A stretch of DNA of 43,571 bases from positions 1 through 43,571 of the forward strand of contig CAJUOQ010000019.1 in the NCBI GenBank assembly GCA_910588235.1, in the 5' to 3' direction. Positions 16,764 through 24,625 of this stretch are shown in pieces. The notes below the pieces were generated by a model that ran no database searches, was not told the DNA's origin, and saw only the letters and a list, made by a program, of their open reading frames with translations. Made by a program: the position numbers and the translations under genes. Each line of letters starts with the position of its first letter. Positions within the stretch are counted from its first letter, which is position 1. This DNA comes from an uncultured Atopostipes sp. GTDB lineage: Bacteria > Bacillota > Bacilli > Lactobacillales > Carnobacteriaceae_A.

Positions 16764-17341
16764 TCCATTCTCTTATCTTCATTTGATTGATTCTTTTGAA
16801 ACATCTTTCGGTACCAATTCCCATAACCGAATAAGGCGATGATTTGGAAAATTGCTGTAATGATAATTAAAGGTATACTACCACTTTTATCAAGTGTTGG
16901 AAAGATGACTAAGATAAACATACTAATATAAAAAATAGCGGTTGCCACTTTTCCAAACCACATTGAACCATCCATCATAATATCTTTTCGGTAAAGAATG
17001 ATGCTATTAATTAATAAAAATAATTCTTTTAATACAAACAATATTAGTAAGGGATAAATATACGGTCGAACAATTAGCATAGCTCCCACAACGGCTACTT
17101 GAGTCAATTTATCCGCCACCGGATCAATGACTTTTCCTAAATCCGTAATCTGCCCTGTTTTCCGAGCGATTACACCGTCCAGTGCATCCGTTAAAGCGGA
17201 CAAAACCAATAGACCTGCTGCCCAATAATAATCAGCAAGCTCTTCTGCCGTCACATAGAGATACACATAGAGGGGAATCATTAATATTCTTATATAAGAT
17301 AAAATATTAGGTATTGTCAACCAATCTTCTTTTTTTATCAA
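16760..17341 (-). CDS. pgsA: CDP-diacylglycerol-glycerol-3-phosphate 3-phosphatidyltransferase
   Basis: Membrane enzyme making phosphatidylglycerol phosphate, the committed step to phosphatidylglycerol and cardiolipin. The 193-residue protein has the CDP-alcohol phosphotransferase motif from D52 to D77 (TDALDGVIAR, then DLGKVIDPVADK), with all four Asp, the Gly and the Arg in place. About six hydrophobic segments follow the N-terminal amphipathic helix. The usual Bacillus neighbours cinA and recA are absent; instead a MarR regulator is coupled downstream. Confidence 0.95.
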   Translation of the reverse strand: MIKKEDWLTIPNILSYIRILMIPLYVYLYVTAEELADYYWAAGLLVLSALTDALDGVIARKTGQITDLGKVIDPVADKLTQVAVVGAMLIVRPYIYPLLILFVLKELFLLINSIILYRKDIMMDGSMWFGKVATAIFYISMFILVIFPTLDKSGSIPLIIITAIFQIIALFGYGNWYRKMFQKNQSNEDKRME

Positions 17342-17515
17342 AAAAATCCTACTCTCAAAAATAAGGTCTCATTGCTATTCAATATTTTATAGTAACTAAC
17401 GCTTATTTTCAACGACAAGTTACGTTTATTTTGATTGTCTTTGCAGTCCTTTAGGTATTTTAGCTTATTTTTCTAAATTTGTCGAAAATATTTATTGTAT
17501 AATTGATTTTTAGGA

Positions 17516-17544
17516 TTGACATTTGTATGTTTCATCTGTATAAT
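17516..17544 (+). promoter_or_regulatory. consensus promoter of tRNA-Arg
   Basis: TTGACA (17516-17521), exactly 17 bases, TATAAT (17539-17544): a perfect sigma-A promoter, with AT-rich sequence upstream. The tRNA starts 20 bases after the -10. Confidence 0.95.
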
Positions 17545-17563
17545 AATTTCTGTTGTATAAATT

Positions 17564-17637
17564 GTACCTGTAGCTCAGTAGGATAGAGCATTCGCCTTCT
17601 AAGCGAACGGCCGGGGGTTCGAATCCCTCCAGGTACG
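17564..17637 (+). tRNA. tRNA-Arg (anticodon TCT)
   Basis: Cloverleaf seen directly: acceptor GTACCTG/CAGGTAC fully paired, D arm GCTC/GAGC, anticodon stem TTCGC/GCGAA with loop CTTCTAA (anticodon TCT, reading AGA), T arm GGGGG-TTCGAAT-CCCTC, discriminator G. CCA is not encoded. It is a single tRNA with its own consensus promoter and terminator, on the opposite strand from its neighbours. Confidence 0.97.
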
Positions 17638-17655
17638 TAAAGAATAATCCTGATT

Positions 17656-17700
17656 AAAGCACCTAACTCTTGTGATTTCAAAGAGTTAGGTGCTTTTTGT
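17656..17700 (+). terminator. tRNA-Arg terminator
   Basis: A perfect 16-bp stem (AAAGCACCTAACTCTT at 17656-17671 with its complement at 17681-17696) followed by TTTTTGTTTT. Confidence 0.93.
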
Positions 17701-17759
17701 TTTATCTGCGAATGCAAAACAGATGCAACAGCAGTTAAAAATAGGATATGATTAAGTAA

Positions 17760-18101
17760 TTATTCCTCTGATTCATTTTCTGATGGTTTTTTATTCATTT
17801 TATATTTAACCGGTCGTTTCTTCTCTCTATAAACATAAACATTCTGAACCAACTGGATCAACGGGCGTAAAATTAAAGAAATAGACCCTAAAAGATATAA
17901 AACTTTCGACAGCATTTCTGGACCGCCCAACAAATTTGAAAGACTTCCTCCTAAATATAAAATACCAATAAGTATATCGTTAATTAAAGAAACAATGGAA
18001 TAGGCATTTTGGAAATATAATTCTAAATCGCCTATTTCTACAATAATATCTTTTTTAGGTTGAGATTCTAATTTATATTTTTTACTTCTAATTTTAACCA
18101 T
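17760..18101 (-). CDS. YrhK-like small membrane protein
   Basis: A 113-residue protein with two hydrophobic segments (about 37-55 and 63-85) and very basic ends (KIRSKKYKLESQPKK at the start; REKKRPVKYKMNKK before an acidic tail). The stretch SLINDILIGILYLGGSL followed by LYLLGSISLILRPLIQLVQNVYVY resembles Bacillus YrhK, whose function is unknown. The match is from memory. The start is firmly set by AAAAGGGGGAGGG upstream. It stands alone between hup and the opposing tRNA; no terminator was seen after it. Confidence 0.75.
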   Translation of the reverse strand: MVKIRSKKYKLESQPKKDIIVEIGDLELYFQNAYSIVSLINDILIGILYLGGSLSNLLGGPEMLSKVLYLLGSISLILRPLIQLVQNVYVYREKKRPVKYKMNKKPSENESEE

Positions 18102-18258
18102 CGAGACCCTCCCCCTTTTATAAAAATTATTTTAATCAAAGAATTCAAATAGTTGATTGCTTTAGCTGTGAAGCTTCTTTCAACACTATCATTTTAATAT
18201 ATGAGCGTGTTTTTTGCATGGATTAGCTTTAGGACCTTTATCGTTTTATTTTTAGACA

Positions 18259-18303
18259 CAAAAAAACCGATTGTTTCTATGTATTTAAACAGAACAATCG
18301 GTT
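18259..18303 (-). terminator. hup terminator
   Basis: Arms AACCGATTGTT (18265-18275) and AACAATCGGTT (18293-18303); on the minus strand the hairpin runs into seven T. The 157 bases between it and the YrhK-like gene show no other clear signal. Confidence 0.9.
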
Positions 18304-18345
18304 ATTCCAGTAATAAATTACTGTTATGTTTTATTAAAATGCAGT

Positions 18346-18630
18346 TTAAGCATTTTCTTTAACTGCGTCTTTTAATCCTTTACCAGCTTTGAATGCTGGA
18401 ACTTTTGTTGCTGGAATTTCAATTTCTTCTCCAGTTTGAGGATTGCGCCCTTTACGAGCAGCACGGTCACGTACTTCGAAACTACCGAATCCGATAATTT
18501 GAACACGTTCTCCTTCTGATAAAGTTTCAGTTACAGTATCAAAAAGACTTTCTACTGCTGCAGTTGCATCCTTTTTAGTTAAACCAGATTTTGAAGCAAC
18601 TTTATCTATTAAATCTGCTTTATTAGCCAT
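18346..18630 (-). CDS. hup: DNA-binding protein HU
   Basis: Nucleoid protein that bends DNA as a dimer. The 94-residue product starts MANKADLIDKVA and carries the HU signature IGFGSFEVRDRAARKGRNPQTG, the beta-arm RNPQTGEEI, and the C-terminal helix KVPAFKAGKGLKDAV. Start at 18630 fits GGGAGGTGTAGAAGT; thirteen further in-frame codons upstream are untranslated leader. The cmk-rpsA-der-hup order matches Bacillus. Confidence 0.98.
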   Translation of the reverse strand: MANKADLIDKVASKSGLTKKDATAAVESLFDTVTETLSEGERVQIIGFGSFEVRDRAARKGRNPQTGEEIEIPATKVPAFKAGKGLKDAVKENA

Positions 18631-18813
18631 ACTTCTACACCTCCCTAAAAAGTCCAATTCAGCGAACACTAAATCATACTTTTTATAATCCCATTTTTTT
18701 GAGAATAAATAGGTGAAATAGTCAATTCACTCGACATTTCATTTTAAAAGATAACATATAACCCTTATAACTGCAATCTTTTTTGATGAAATAATTAGTA
18801 ATTTTCTTTATTT

Positions 18814-20127
18814 TTACGTTCTCTGACGCGGAATAATTCGAAGCGGTGTCCCTTTGAAATCAAAGTTTTCGCGTAATTGGTTCTCTAAAAATCTTCGATA
18901 AGAGAAATGAAGGAGCTCTACATCATTCACAAATACAATAAATGTAGGCGGTCCAACGGCTACCTGCGTCATATAAAACACCTTTAGCCGTTTATTTTTA
19001 ACGGTAGGTGCTGGATTCATCGCTAATGCGTCCATTAAGACATCGTTTAGGACAGATGACTGGATACGCTGCATACGGCTCTCATAGACTGATTTAATCA
19101 TCTCTGGCAGACGGTGGAGTCTTTCCCCTGTTTCTGCCGATACGAACAGCACAGGTGCATATTCAAGGTATTTAAAGCGTCCACGAATATCTTTTTCAAA
19201 ATCACGCATCGTATGCGTGTCTTTTTCGACCGTGTCCCATTTATTGACAAGAATGATAATACTCTTGCCTTCATCATGCGCATAGCTGAAAACACGTGAA
19301 TCTTGCTCTCTAATCCCTTCTTCAGCATCAATCACACATAGGACGACATCCGAACGCTCAATCGCGCTAAGGGCTCTTAAAACACTGTATTTTTCCGTAT
19401 TTTCGTAAACTTTCCCTCGCTTACGGATTCCTGCGGTATCGATAATAACAAATTCTTGTCCATCTTCATCAATAAAAGGTGTGTCAATCGCATCGCGTGT
19501 CGTTCCTTCTTTATCCGAAACAATAACACGATTTTCTCCAAGAATTTTATTCACTAAACTCGATTTCCCAACATTCGGTTGCCCGATCACACTAAAGTTA
19601 ATAATTGATTCATCATAAACATCCAAGGCGTCATCTTCAAAATAACTGACTACTCGGTCCAATAAATCACCTAAACCTAACCCATGGGATCCTGAAATCG
19701 GGAAAGGTTCGTCTAAACCTAACGCATAAAACTCATAAAGCTGTGCTCTTTGTTCAGGGTTGTCGGCTTTATTGACCGCTAAGACGACCGGTTTGTTGGA
19801 ACGATATAAAATTTGGGCGATACTTTCATCTAAAGGAGTAATTCCTGTACGAACATCGACAATAAAGATAATCACATCGGCTTCTTCAATAGCGATCTCG
19901 GCCTGGCTTTTAATTTCGACGTCTAACGGGTGGTTTTCTAAAGTAATCCCTCCGGTGTCGATTAAAGAAAATTCTTTTCCTAGCCATTCTCCCTGCCCAT
20001 ATATCCGGTCTCTCGTTACTCCTGGTTCATCTTCTACGATGGAGACTCGTTGTCCCACAATGCGGTTAAAAATGGTCGATTTTCCTACGTTTGGTTGTCC
20101 AACAATAGCTACTGTAGGTTTTGTCAT
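18814..20127 (-). CDS. der: ribosome assembly GTPase Der (EngA)
   Basis: Tandem-G-domain GTPase needed for 50S assembly. The 437-residue protein shows G domain 1 (GQPNVGKST at 10-18, DTGG, NKAD), G domain 2 (GQPNVGKSS near 183, DTAGIRKRGK, NKWD) and a C-terminal KH-like domain. Length and motif spacing are standard. The upstream RBS is modest (GGTG). No convincing hairpin terminator was found between der and hup. Confidence 0.98.
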   Translation of the reverse strand: MTKPTVAIVGQPNVGKSTIFNRIVGQRVSIVEDEPGVTRDRIYGQGEWLGKEFSLIDTGGITLENHPLDVEIKSQAEIAIEEADVIIFIVDVRTGITPLDESIAQILYRSNKPVVLAVNKADNPEQRAQLYEFYALGLDEPFPISGSHGLGLGDLLDRVVSYFEDDALDVYDESIINFSVIGQPNVGKSSLVNKILGENRVIVSDKEGTTRDAIDTPFIDEDGQEFVIIDTAGIRKRGKVYENTEKYSVLRALSAIERSDVVLCVIDAEEGIREQDSRVFSYAHDEGKSIIILVNKWDTVEKDTHTMRDFEKDIRGRFKYLEYAPVLFVSAETGERLHRLPEMIKSVYESRMQRIQSSVLNDVLMDALAMNPAPTVKNKRLKVFYMTQVAVGPPTFIVFVNDVELLHFSYRRFLENQLRENFDFKGTPLRIIPRQRT

Positions 20128-20188
20128 TTTTTCACCAACTTTCTTTTCTAGAAATATAATATATCTTATTTAGTCTATACAATAATAT

Positions 20189-20231
20189 ACACCCAACTTC
20201 TTTGTTTTCGCAAATAAGTTGGGTGTTTTTT
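20189..20231 (+). terminator. strong hairpin between rpsA and der, T-run on the plus strand
   Basis: Arms ACACCCAACTT (20189-20199) and AAGTTGGGTGT (20216-20226) with an inner TTTG/CAAA stem. Six T follow on the plus strand. On the minus strand, where both neighbours lie, the tail is only ATATTATTG. It may still end rpsA, but its polarity fits plus-strand transcription better. Confidence 0.7.
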
Positions 20232-20260
20232 AGTTTTATTCACATATGATTAAAACTGAA

Positions 20261-21631
20261 TTATTCTTCGTCTTCATCGTCGTCTTCGAATAAGCCTTTT
20301 AATTGGTCGCCTAATTGGTCACCAATTGTAAATGCAGCTTCATCGTCTTCATCTCTTAATTGAGGTTGACGAACTTCTTGACGAGGTTCTGGACGTTGTT
20401 CTTGTTCTTGTCTTTCTGGTGCATCTTCTAAAGCTTTAATTGACAATGAAACACGTTGTGCTTCTTGGTCAACGCTTAGTACTTTTACTTCAATTTCTTC
20501 ATTTTCGCTAACAACTTCATGCGGAGTATCCACATGACGATGAGCCATTTCAGAAATGTGTACTAAACCTTCAACACCAGGTTTCAATTCAACAAAAGCA
20601 CCAAAGTCAACAATACGTTTAACGATTCCTGTTGTTACGGTACCAGCAGGGAATTCTTCATCTACTGTGTCCCATAGTCCAGGTAATAATGCTTTGATTG
20701 ATAATGAAACACGTTCACGTTCTTTATCTACGTTAAGAACTCTTACTTCAATTTCTTCGCCAACAGTTAGCTTATCTTCTGGATGATCCACATGTTCATG
20801 AGCAATCTCAGAAATGTGAACAAGTCCATCAATTCCACCTAAGTCAACGAATGCACCAAAGTTTGTTAAACGAACAACTGTACCAGTGACTGTTGAACCT
20901 TCTTCTAATTGTTCAAGAGCCTCTTCACGTTTAACTTCTTCTTCAGCTTCTAGTAACTCACGACGTGATAAAATGAGTTGTCTATTTTGAGGATCAATTT
21001 CGATAATCTTAAATTCATAAGTATTACCTTCGAATTGTGATAAATCACGAACAAAACGAGTATCCAATTGAGATGCAGGGACGAATCCTCTAACACCTAA
21101 ATCAACGGTTACTCCGCCTTTAACGACGCGATTCACTTCAGCTTCTACTGTTTCATCGTTATCGAATTTCTCTTGAAGTTCATTCCAAACTTCACGTTGA
21201 TCTACACGTTTTTTAGATAAGATAAAGCTTCCTTCTTCTTTATCGCTAACGATACGTAAAACAGTCACGCGGATACGCTCGTCTATTTCTACTTCTTCAG
21301 AAGGGTCATCTACATGTTTTGTAGATAGTTCACGAATTGGAATATATCCTTCATGACCAGTGTCTAAGCCAACAACAACATTCTTGTCGTCATCAATCGC
21401 TAAGACTACACCTTCAACGATGTCACCTGGTTTTACTTCAACCGATGCATCTAAAGCTTCAGACATGCTCTCTACGTCTGCTTCTTCTTCCTCTTCCTCA
21501 TCAACAGTAGTTTCTTCTGTTGCTTCTGAATCAGCTGATTCTTCAACTGTATCTTCAGTTGGTTCTTGCTCAACAGTTTCTTCTACTTCTTCTTCGTTTA
21601 CTTCTAGATCTTTATTTTCATTTTCTGACAT
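20261..21631 (-). CDS. rpsA: S1 domain protein, 30S ribosomal protein S1-like
   Basis: RNA-binding protein of the S1 family, related to Bacillus YpfD. The 456-residue product has a strongly acidic N-terminal extension (1-60, more than a third Glu/Asp), then four S1 domains starting near residues 66, 150, 235 and 320 (typical motifs GYIPIREL, VRGFVPASQLD, FGAFVDLGGIDGLVHISEI, FGAFVELKPGVEGLVHISEM). A Gln/Glu/Arg-rich linker and acidic tail end it. It has four S1 repeats rather than the six of Gram-negative S1. I start at ATG 21631, ten bases after GGGAGG; 21 further upstream codons are leader. Confidence 0.95.
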   Translation of the reverse strand: MSENENKDLEVNEEEVEETVEQEPTEDTVEESADSEATEETTVDEEEEEEADVESMSEALDASVEVKPGDIVEGVVLAIDDDKNVVVGLDTGHEGYIPIRELSTKHVDDPSEEVEIDERIRVTVLRIVSDKEEGSFILSKKRVDQREVWNELQEKFDNDETVEAEVNRVVKGGVTVDLGVRGFVPASQLDTRFVRDLSQFEGNTYEFKIIEIDPQNRQLILSRRELLEAEEEVKREEALEQLEEGSTVTGTVVRLTNFGAFVDLGGIDGLVHISEIAHEHVDHPEDKLTVGEEIEVRVLNVDKERERVSLSIKALLPGLWDTVDEEFPAGTVTTGIVKRIVDFGAFVELKPGVEGLVHISEMAHRHVDTPHEVVSENEEIEVKVLSVDQEAQRVSLSIKALEDAPERQEQEQRPEPRQEVRQPQLRDEDDEAAFTIGDQLGDQLKGLFEDDDEDEE

Positions 21632-21767
21632 CTTCACTGTGCCTCCCAATACCATCAATATGTATATCTTAACATAGTATATAATAATTTTCACGTAAAA
21701 ACTACTATATTCTTAAGTTTTCTCTATATTTGTACCTTTTTCTCATAAATTCTTCACTTTAAAATGT

Positions 21768-22448
21768 TCATTTTTTATATTTTTTATCAATAATTTCTTT
21801 GCATTTTTCAACCACTTCTGGAATCGATAAACTTGTCGTGTCTAAACGAATCGCATCTTTTGCTTGTTTCAATGGAGAAATCTCTCGATTGGAATCATAT
21901 TCATCGCGATCTTGTATTTCTTGCTTCAGACGTTCGAAATCGGAATCAATCCCTTTTTCTTTGTGTTCTAAATATCTTCTTTCTGCGCGTTCTTCTACAC
22001 TTGCTACAAGAAATATTTTAATTTCCGCTTGCGGTAACACTGTTGTGCCGATATCTCTTCCATCCATGACGACCCCCGTGTTTTCCGCAATGTCTTGCTG
22101 ACGCTGTACCAGTTCTTCTCGAACCTTTGAAAAAGAAGAGACCTCCGAGACATTATTCGTTACATCATTTTGACGAATGGCCTCTGTCACGTCTTCATCA
22201 TTCGCAAAAACAAGTTGTCCATCCGCTTGTTTTTCAAAAGTAATCTTTACATTATCCAAAAGTTCAATTAATCTTTTTTCATCGTTTACGGGGACGTTAT
22301 TTTTTAACGCTAAATAAGTCAATGTGCGATACATTGCTCCAGTATCCACATAAACAAGCTGATAATCATCGGCTAATATTTTTGCAATGGTACTTTTCCC
22401 TGAAGAAGCTGGACCATCAATCGCGATGCTAAAATTTGAATAAACCAC
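21768..22448 (-). CDS. cmk: cytidylate kinase
   Basis: Phosphorylates CMP and dCMP. The 226-residue protein has the P-loop DGPASSGKST near residue 11, the NMP-binding segment VDTGAMYRTLTYLAL, GRDIGTTVLPQAEIKIFL and the LID RDxxDSNREISPLK. The start codon is GTG with GAGGG about ten bases upstream; no in-frame ATG gives the complete P-loop region. It lies 24 bases after ypbE and is followed by rpsA. Confidence 0.97.
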   Translation of the reverse strand: MVYSNFSIAIDGPASSGKSTIAKILADDYQLVYVDTGAMYRTLTYLALKNNVPVNDEKRLIELLDNVKITFEKQADGQLVFANDEDVTEAIRQNDVTNNVSEVSSFSKVREELVQRQQDIAENTGVVMDGRDIGTTVLPQAEIKIFLVASVEERAERRYLEHKEKGIDSDFERLKQEIQDRDEYDSNREISPLKQAKDAIRLDTTSLSIPEVVEKCKEIIDKKYKK

Positions 22449-22472
22449 TTTTACTTTGCCCTCATCTCCACA

Positions 22473-23132
22473 TTATTCTACTTGCAACACTTGCCCAACG
22501 GAAACATTTTGATCGCTTAGACCATTCAATGCCATCAATTCTTCCGTTGACATTCCATGATTTAAAGCAATTCGATATAAATTATCTCCGGGTTGAACAG
22601 TGTAAGTTGAGCCGCCTTCAGCAGGAGCAGTTGGTTGCTCTGGTTCCGGTTCTGGTTCTGGTTCTGGCTCTGGTTCTGGCTCTGGTTCCGGTTCTGGCTC
22701 TGGCTCTGGTTCTGGCTCGGGTTCTGGTTCGGGTTCTGGTTCCGGCTCTGGTTCAGGTTCCGGTTCTGGCTCTGGTTCAGGTTCCGGTTCTGGCTCTGGC
22801 TCCTCTTCTGGCTCTGCTTCAGCTTCAGGCTCCTCTTCCGGTTCTTCTTCTGTATCTTCTTCGTTTTCGACAGTTTCAATTTCTGGTTCTTCTGCCACAG
22901 GCGGTTGGTCTCCTGCATGGTTTGAATACCAGACATAATAAAAAATAGTTGCCAGGATTAAAACAGCTAAAAATATGACCGTCCCGGTAAGCATAGGAGA
23001 CATTCCGTCTCCTCCATTTCTTTTTTCGTTTCTAGAACGTTCACTTCTAGAAACATATTCTAAATCTTCATAGTCTTCATCAAATCGTTTAGACCAAATT
23101 TCTTCATCTGACGATTTTCTTTTTCTACTCAT
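22473..23132 (-). CDS. ypbE: LysM membrane protein with Glu-Pro repeat (YpbE-like)
   Basis: A 219-residue single-pass protein: charged cytoplasmic head (1-46), transmembrane helix (about 47-69), acidic linker, a run of about 27 Glu-Pro dipeptides, and a C-terminal LysM domain (about 175-219, YTVQPGDNLYRIALNHGMS... NGLSDQNVSVGQVLQVE). The layout suggests an N-in anchor that presents a peptidoglycan-binding LysM at the end of a stiff Glu-Pro rod. It lies between recQ and cmk; Bacillus ypbE also sits next to recS (recQ). Start 23132 follows AAGGAAGAAGTCCT; the ATG at 23153 has a poor RBS. Role unproven. Confidence 0.87.
   Translation of the reverse strand: MSRKRKSSDEEIWSKRFDEDYEDLEYVSRSERSRNEKRNGGDGMSPMLTGTVIFLAVLILATIFYYVWYSNHAGDQPPVAEEPEIETVENEEDTEEEPEEEPEAEAEPEEEPEPEPEPEPEPEPEPEPEPEPEPEPEPEPEPEPEPEPEPEPEPEPEPEPEPEPEQPTAPAEGGSTYTVQPGDNLYRIALNHGMSTEELMALNGLSDQNVSVGQVLQVE
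22639..22800 (-). repeat. hexanucleotide tandem repeat encoding (Glu-Pro)n
   Basis: About 27 consecutive six-base units of the form TCNGGN (plus-strand reading) with synonymous third-base variation. On the coding strand they read GAA-CCN. The unit sequence varies enough to lower slippage, but whole-unit gain or loss would keep the frame and change rod length. Confidence 0.95.
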
Positions 23133-23191
23133 AGGACTTCTTCCTTCCCTCATTCTTTCAAAAATATTGTAACATAATTTTTTATGAATCG

Positions 23192-24625
23192 TTATTGTTT
23201 ATTATACATTACATTAAATATCGTTTGCCATGGTTTTATCGATTTTTCTTCTTTATAAATTTTAGGGCTGATGCGATTCAATTGTTCAAATATTCTTTCC
23301 CTGTCTAAACCACAGTTTGAACAGCAAGCCACTGAAGTTTCTTTTTGCTCTTCGTTAAAATAATGAAGCAAATATTCTCGTTTACATTTTTTATGAAAAA
23401 CATATTGGATCATGTAGTTTAGCTGTTTCTCTTTTATTTCTTTTCTTTCAGCAATCGTTTCTAGAGCTTTATCCATTGATGAATGAGTTTGTATAAAATA
23501 ACGAGCTAGTTTAAACAAAGGGTCCTCATCAAATGTTTTCTTTTTAGAAGCGGTTTGTAAAATTTCTCTAGTCGGTAAAGACTCCTCTAAAAATCTTTTT
23601 TGTATTTGTTCATCTCCTGGTTGATACAATAAAATAGCTAAACTTTCTTTCCCGTCTCTACCTGCGCGTCCGACCTCTTGTAAATACATTTCTGGAGAAT
23701 CGGGTAAATGATAATGAATAATAAAACGAATATCTTTTTTATCAAAGCCCATTCCAAAAGCACTAGTTGCGCAAATAATTTGTAGTTCATCTTGCAAAAA
23801 TTGCTGCTGAATTTTCACTTTATCATCCGCTTCGATCTCTGAATGATAGATGCCGGCTTTTATTTTATATTGTTCACGCAACACTTCCGCTGTTTGTTCA
23901 GCCATTTTTTTGCTCATAAAATAAATAATCCCTGGTCCTTGAATTTGTTTAATATAATAAAGTATTTTCTCTAATTTATTCCCCGGACAGTATTCAACAA
24001 TATATTTAATTTCAGGGCGGTCAACCGATAAGACAACCTGATTCGTCGTCTCAAGACTTAAGCCCAGAAACTCAACAATCTCTTGTCGGACTTGAGCTGT
24101 AGCTGTCGCCGTCAACGCCATCGTTGTTGGATTCCCTAATTGTTTTCGAACATCCGCCAGCACGAGGTAATCGGGCCTAAAATCTGTCCCCCAATGCGAA
24201 ATACAATGGGCTTCATCCACGACAAATAAACGAATCTTGATTCTTCTTAACGCTTGAAGCACTTCCTTATTTTGGAGCATTTCGGGCGAAGTGTAAATAA
24301 AACGATATTGTTCAATTTGCTGAAAAATTCGTCTTCTTTCAGAATAAGAAGTTAAACTATTTAAAGCAACGACGCGCTTTTCACCTTGTAAACGTAAATT
24401 TTCAACTTGATCTTGCATTAAAGAAAGGAGTGGCGACACCACTAAAGTCGTTCCTGTTTGCAGATAAGCAGGTAATTGATAGCAAAGTGATTTCCCCATA
24501 CCCGTCGGCAGTATCACTAAAGTGTCTCTTCCCGCCAGAACCGATTCAATCGCTTCTTCTTGTCCTGGACGAAAAGAAGAATGACCAAATTTTTCATTTA
24601 AAATTTCTTGCAATTTATGGGCCAT
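23192..24625 (-). CDS. recQ: RecQ-family ATP-dependent DNA helicase (RecS type)
   Basis: 3'-to-5' superfamily 2 helicase for recombination and fork repair. The 477-residue protein has the RecQ 0-motif FRPGQEEAI, Walker A LPTGMGKS, DEAHCISHWGTDFRPDY, TATAT and motif VI QEVGRAGRDG, then a zinc-binding segment (C...CCSNC near 430). It lacks the HRDC domain of full-length RecQ, as in the short Bacillus RecS. Start 24625 overlaps the ypbB stop by 11 bases and has AGAGG ten bases upstream. Confidence 0.95.
   Translation of the reverse strand: MAHKLQEILNEKFGHSSFRPGQEEAIESVLAGRDTLVILPTGMGKSLCYQLPAYLQTGTTLVVSPLLSLMQDQVENLRLQGEKRVVALNSLTSYSERRRIFQQIEQYRFIYTSPEMLQNKEVLQALRRIKIRLFVVDEAHCISHWGTDFRPDYLVLADVRKQLGNPTTMALTATATAQVRQEIVEFLGLSLETTNQVVLSVDRPEIKYIVEYCPGNKLEKILYYIKQIQGPGIIYFMSKKMAEQTAEVLREQYKIKAGIYHSEIEADDKVKIQQQFLQDELQIICATSAFGMGFDKKDIRFIIHYHLPDSPEMYLQEVGRAGRDGKESLAILLYQPGDEQIQKRFLEESLPTREILQTASKKKTFDEDPLFKLARYFIQTHSSMDKALETIAERKEIKEKQLNYMIQYVFHKKCKREYLLHYFNEEQKETSVACCSNCGLDRERIFEQLNRISPKIYKEEKSIKPWQTIFNVMYNKQ

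Noticed and set aside
17532..17717. 61-codon minus-strand ORF across the tRNA-Arg
   Set aside because: It is the antisense of the tRNA and its terminator, a well-known spurious ORF type, with no RBS.
22639..22800. Possible CRISPR or VNTR array
   Set aside because: The units are contiguous six-base coding repeats without spacers; this is a protein repeat, not CRISPR.
22436..22948. Plus-strand ORFs rich in Leu/Val/Ala or Trp/Phe over the ypbE repeat
   Set aside because: They are frame shadows of the Glu-Pro repeat; composition comes only from the six-base unit, and there is no promoter or RBS.
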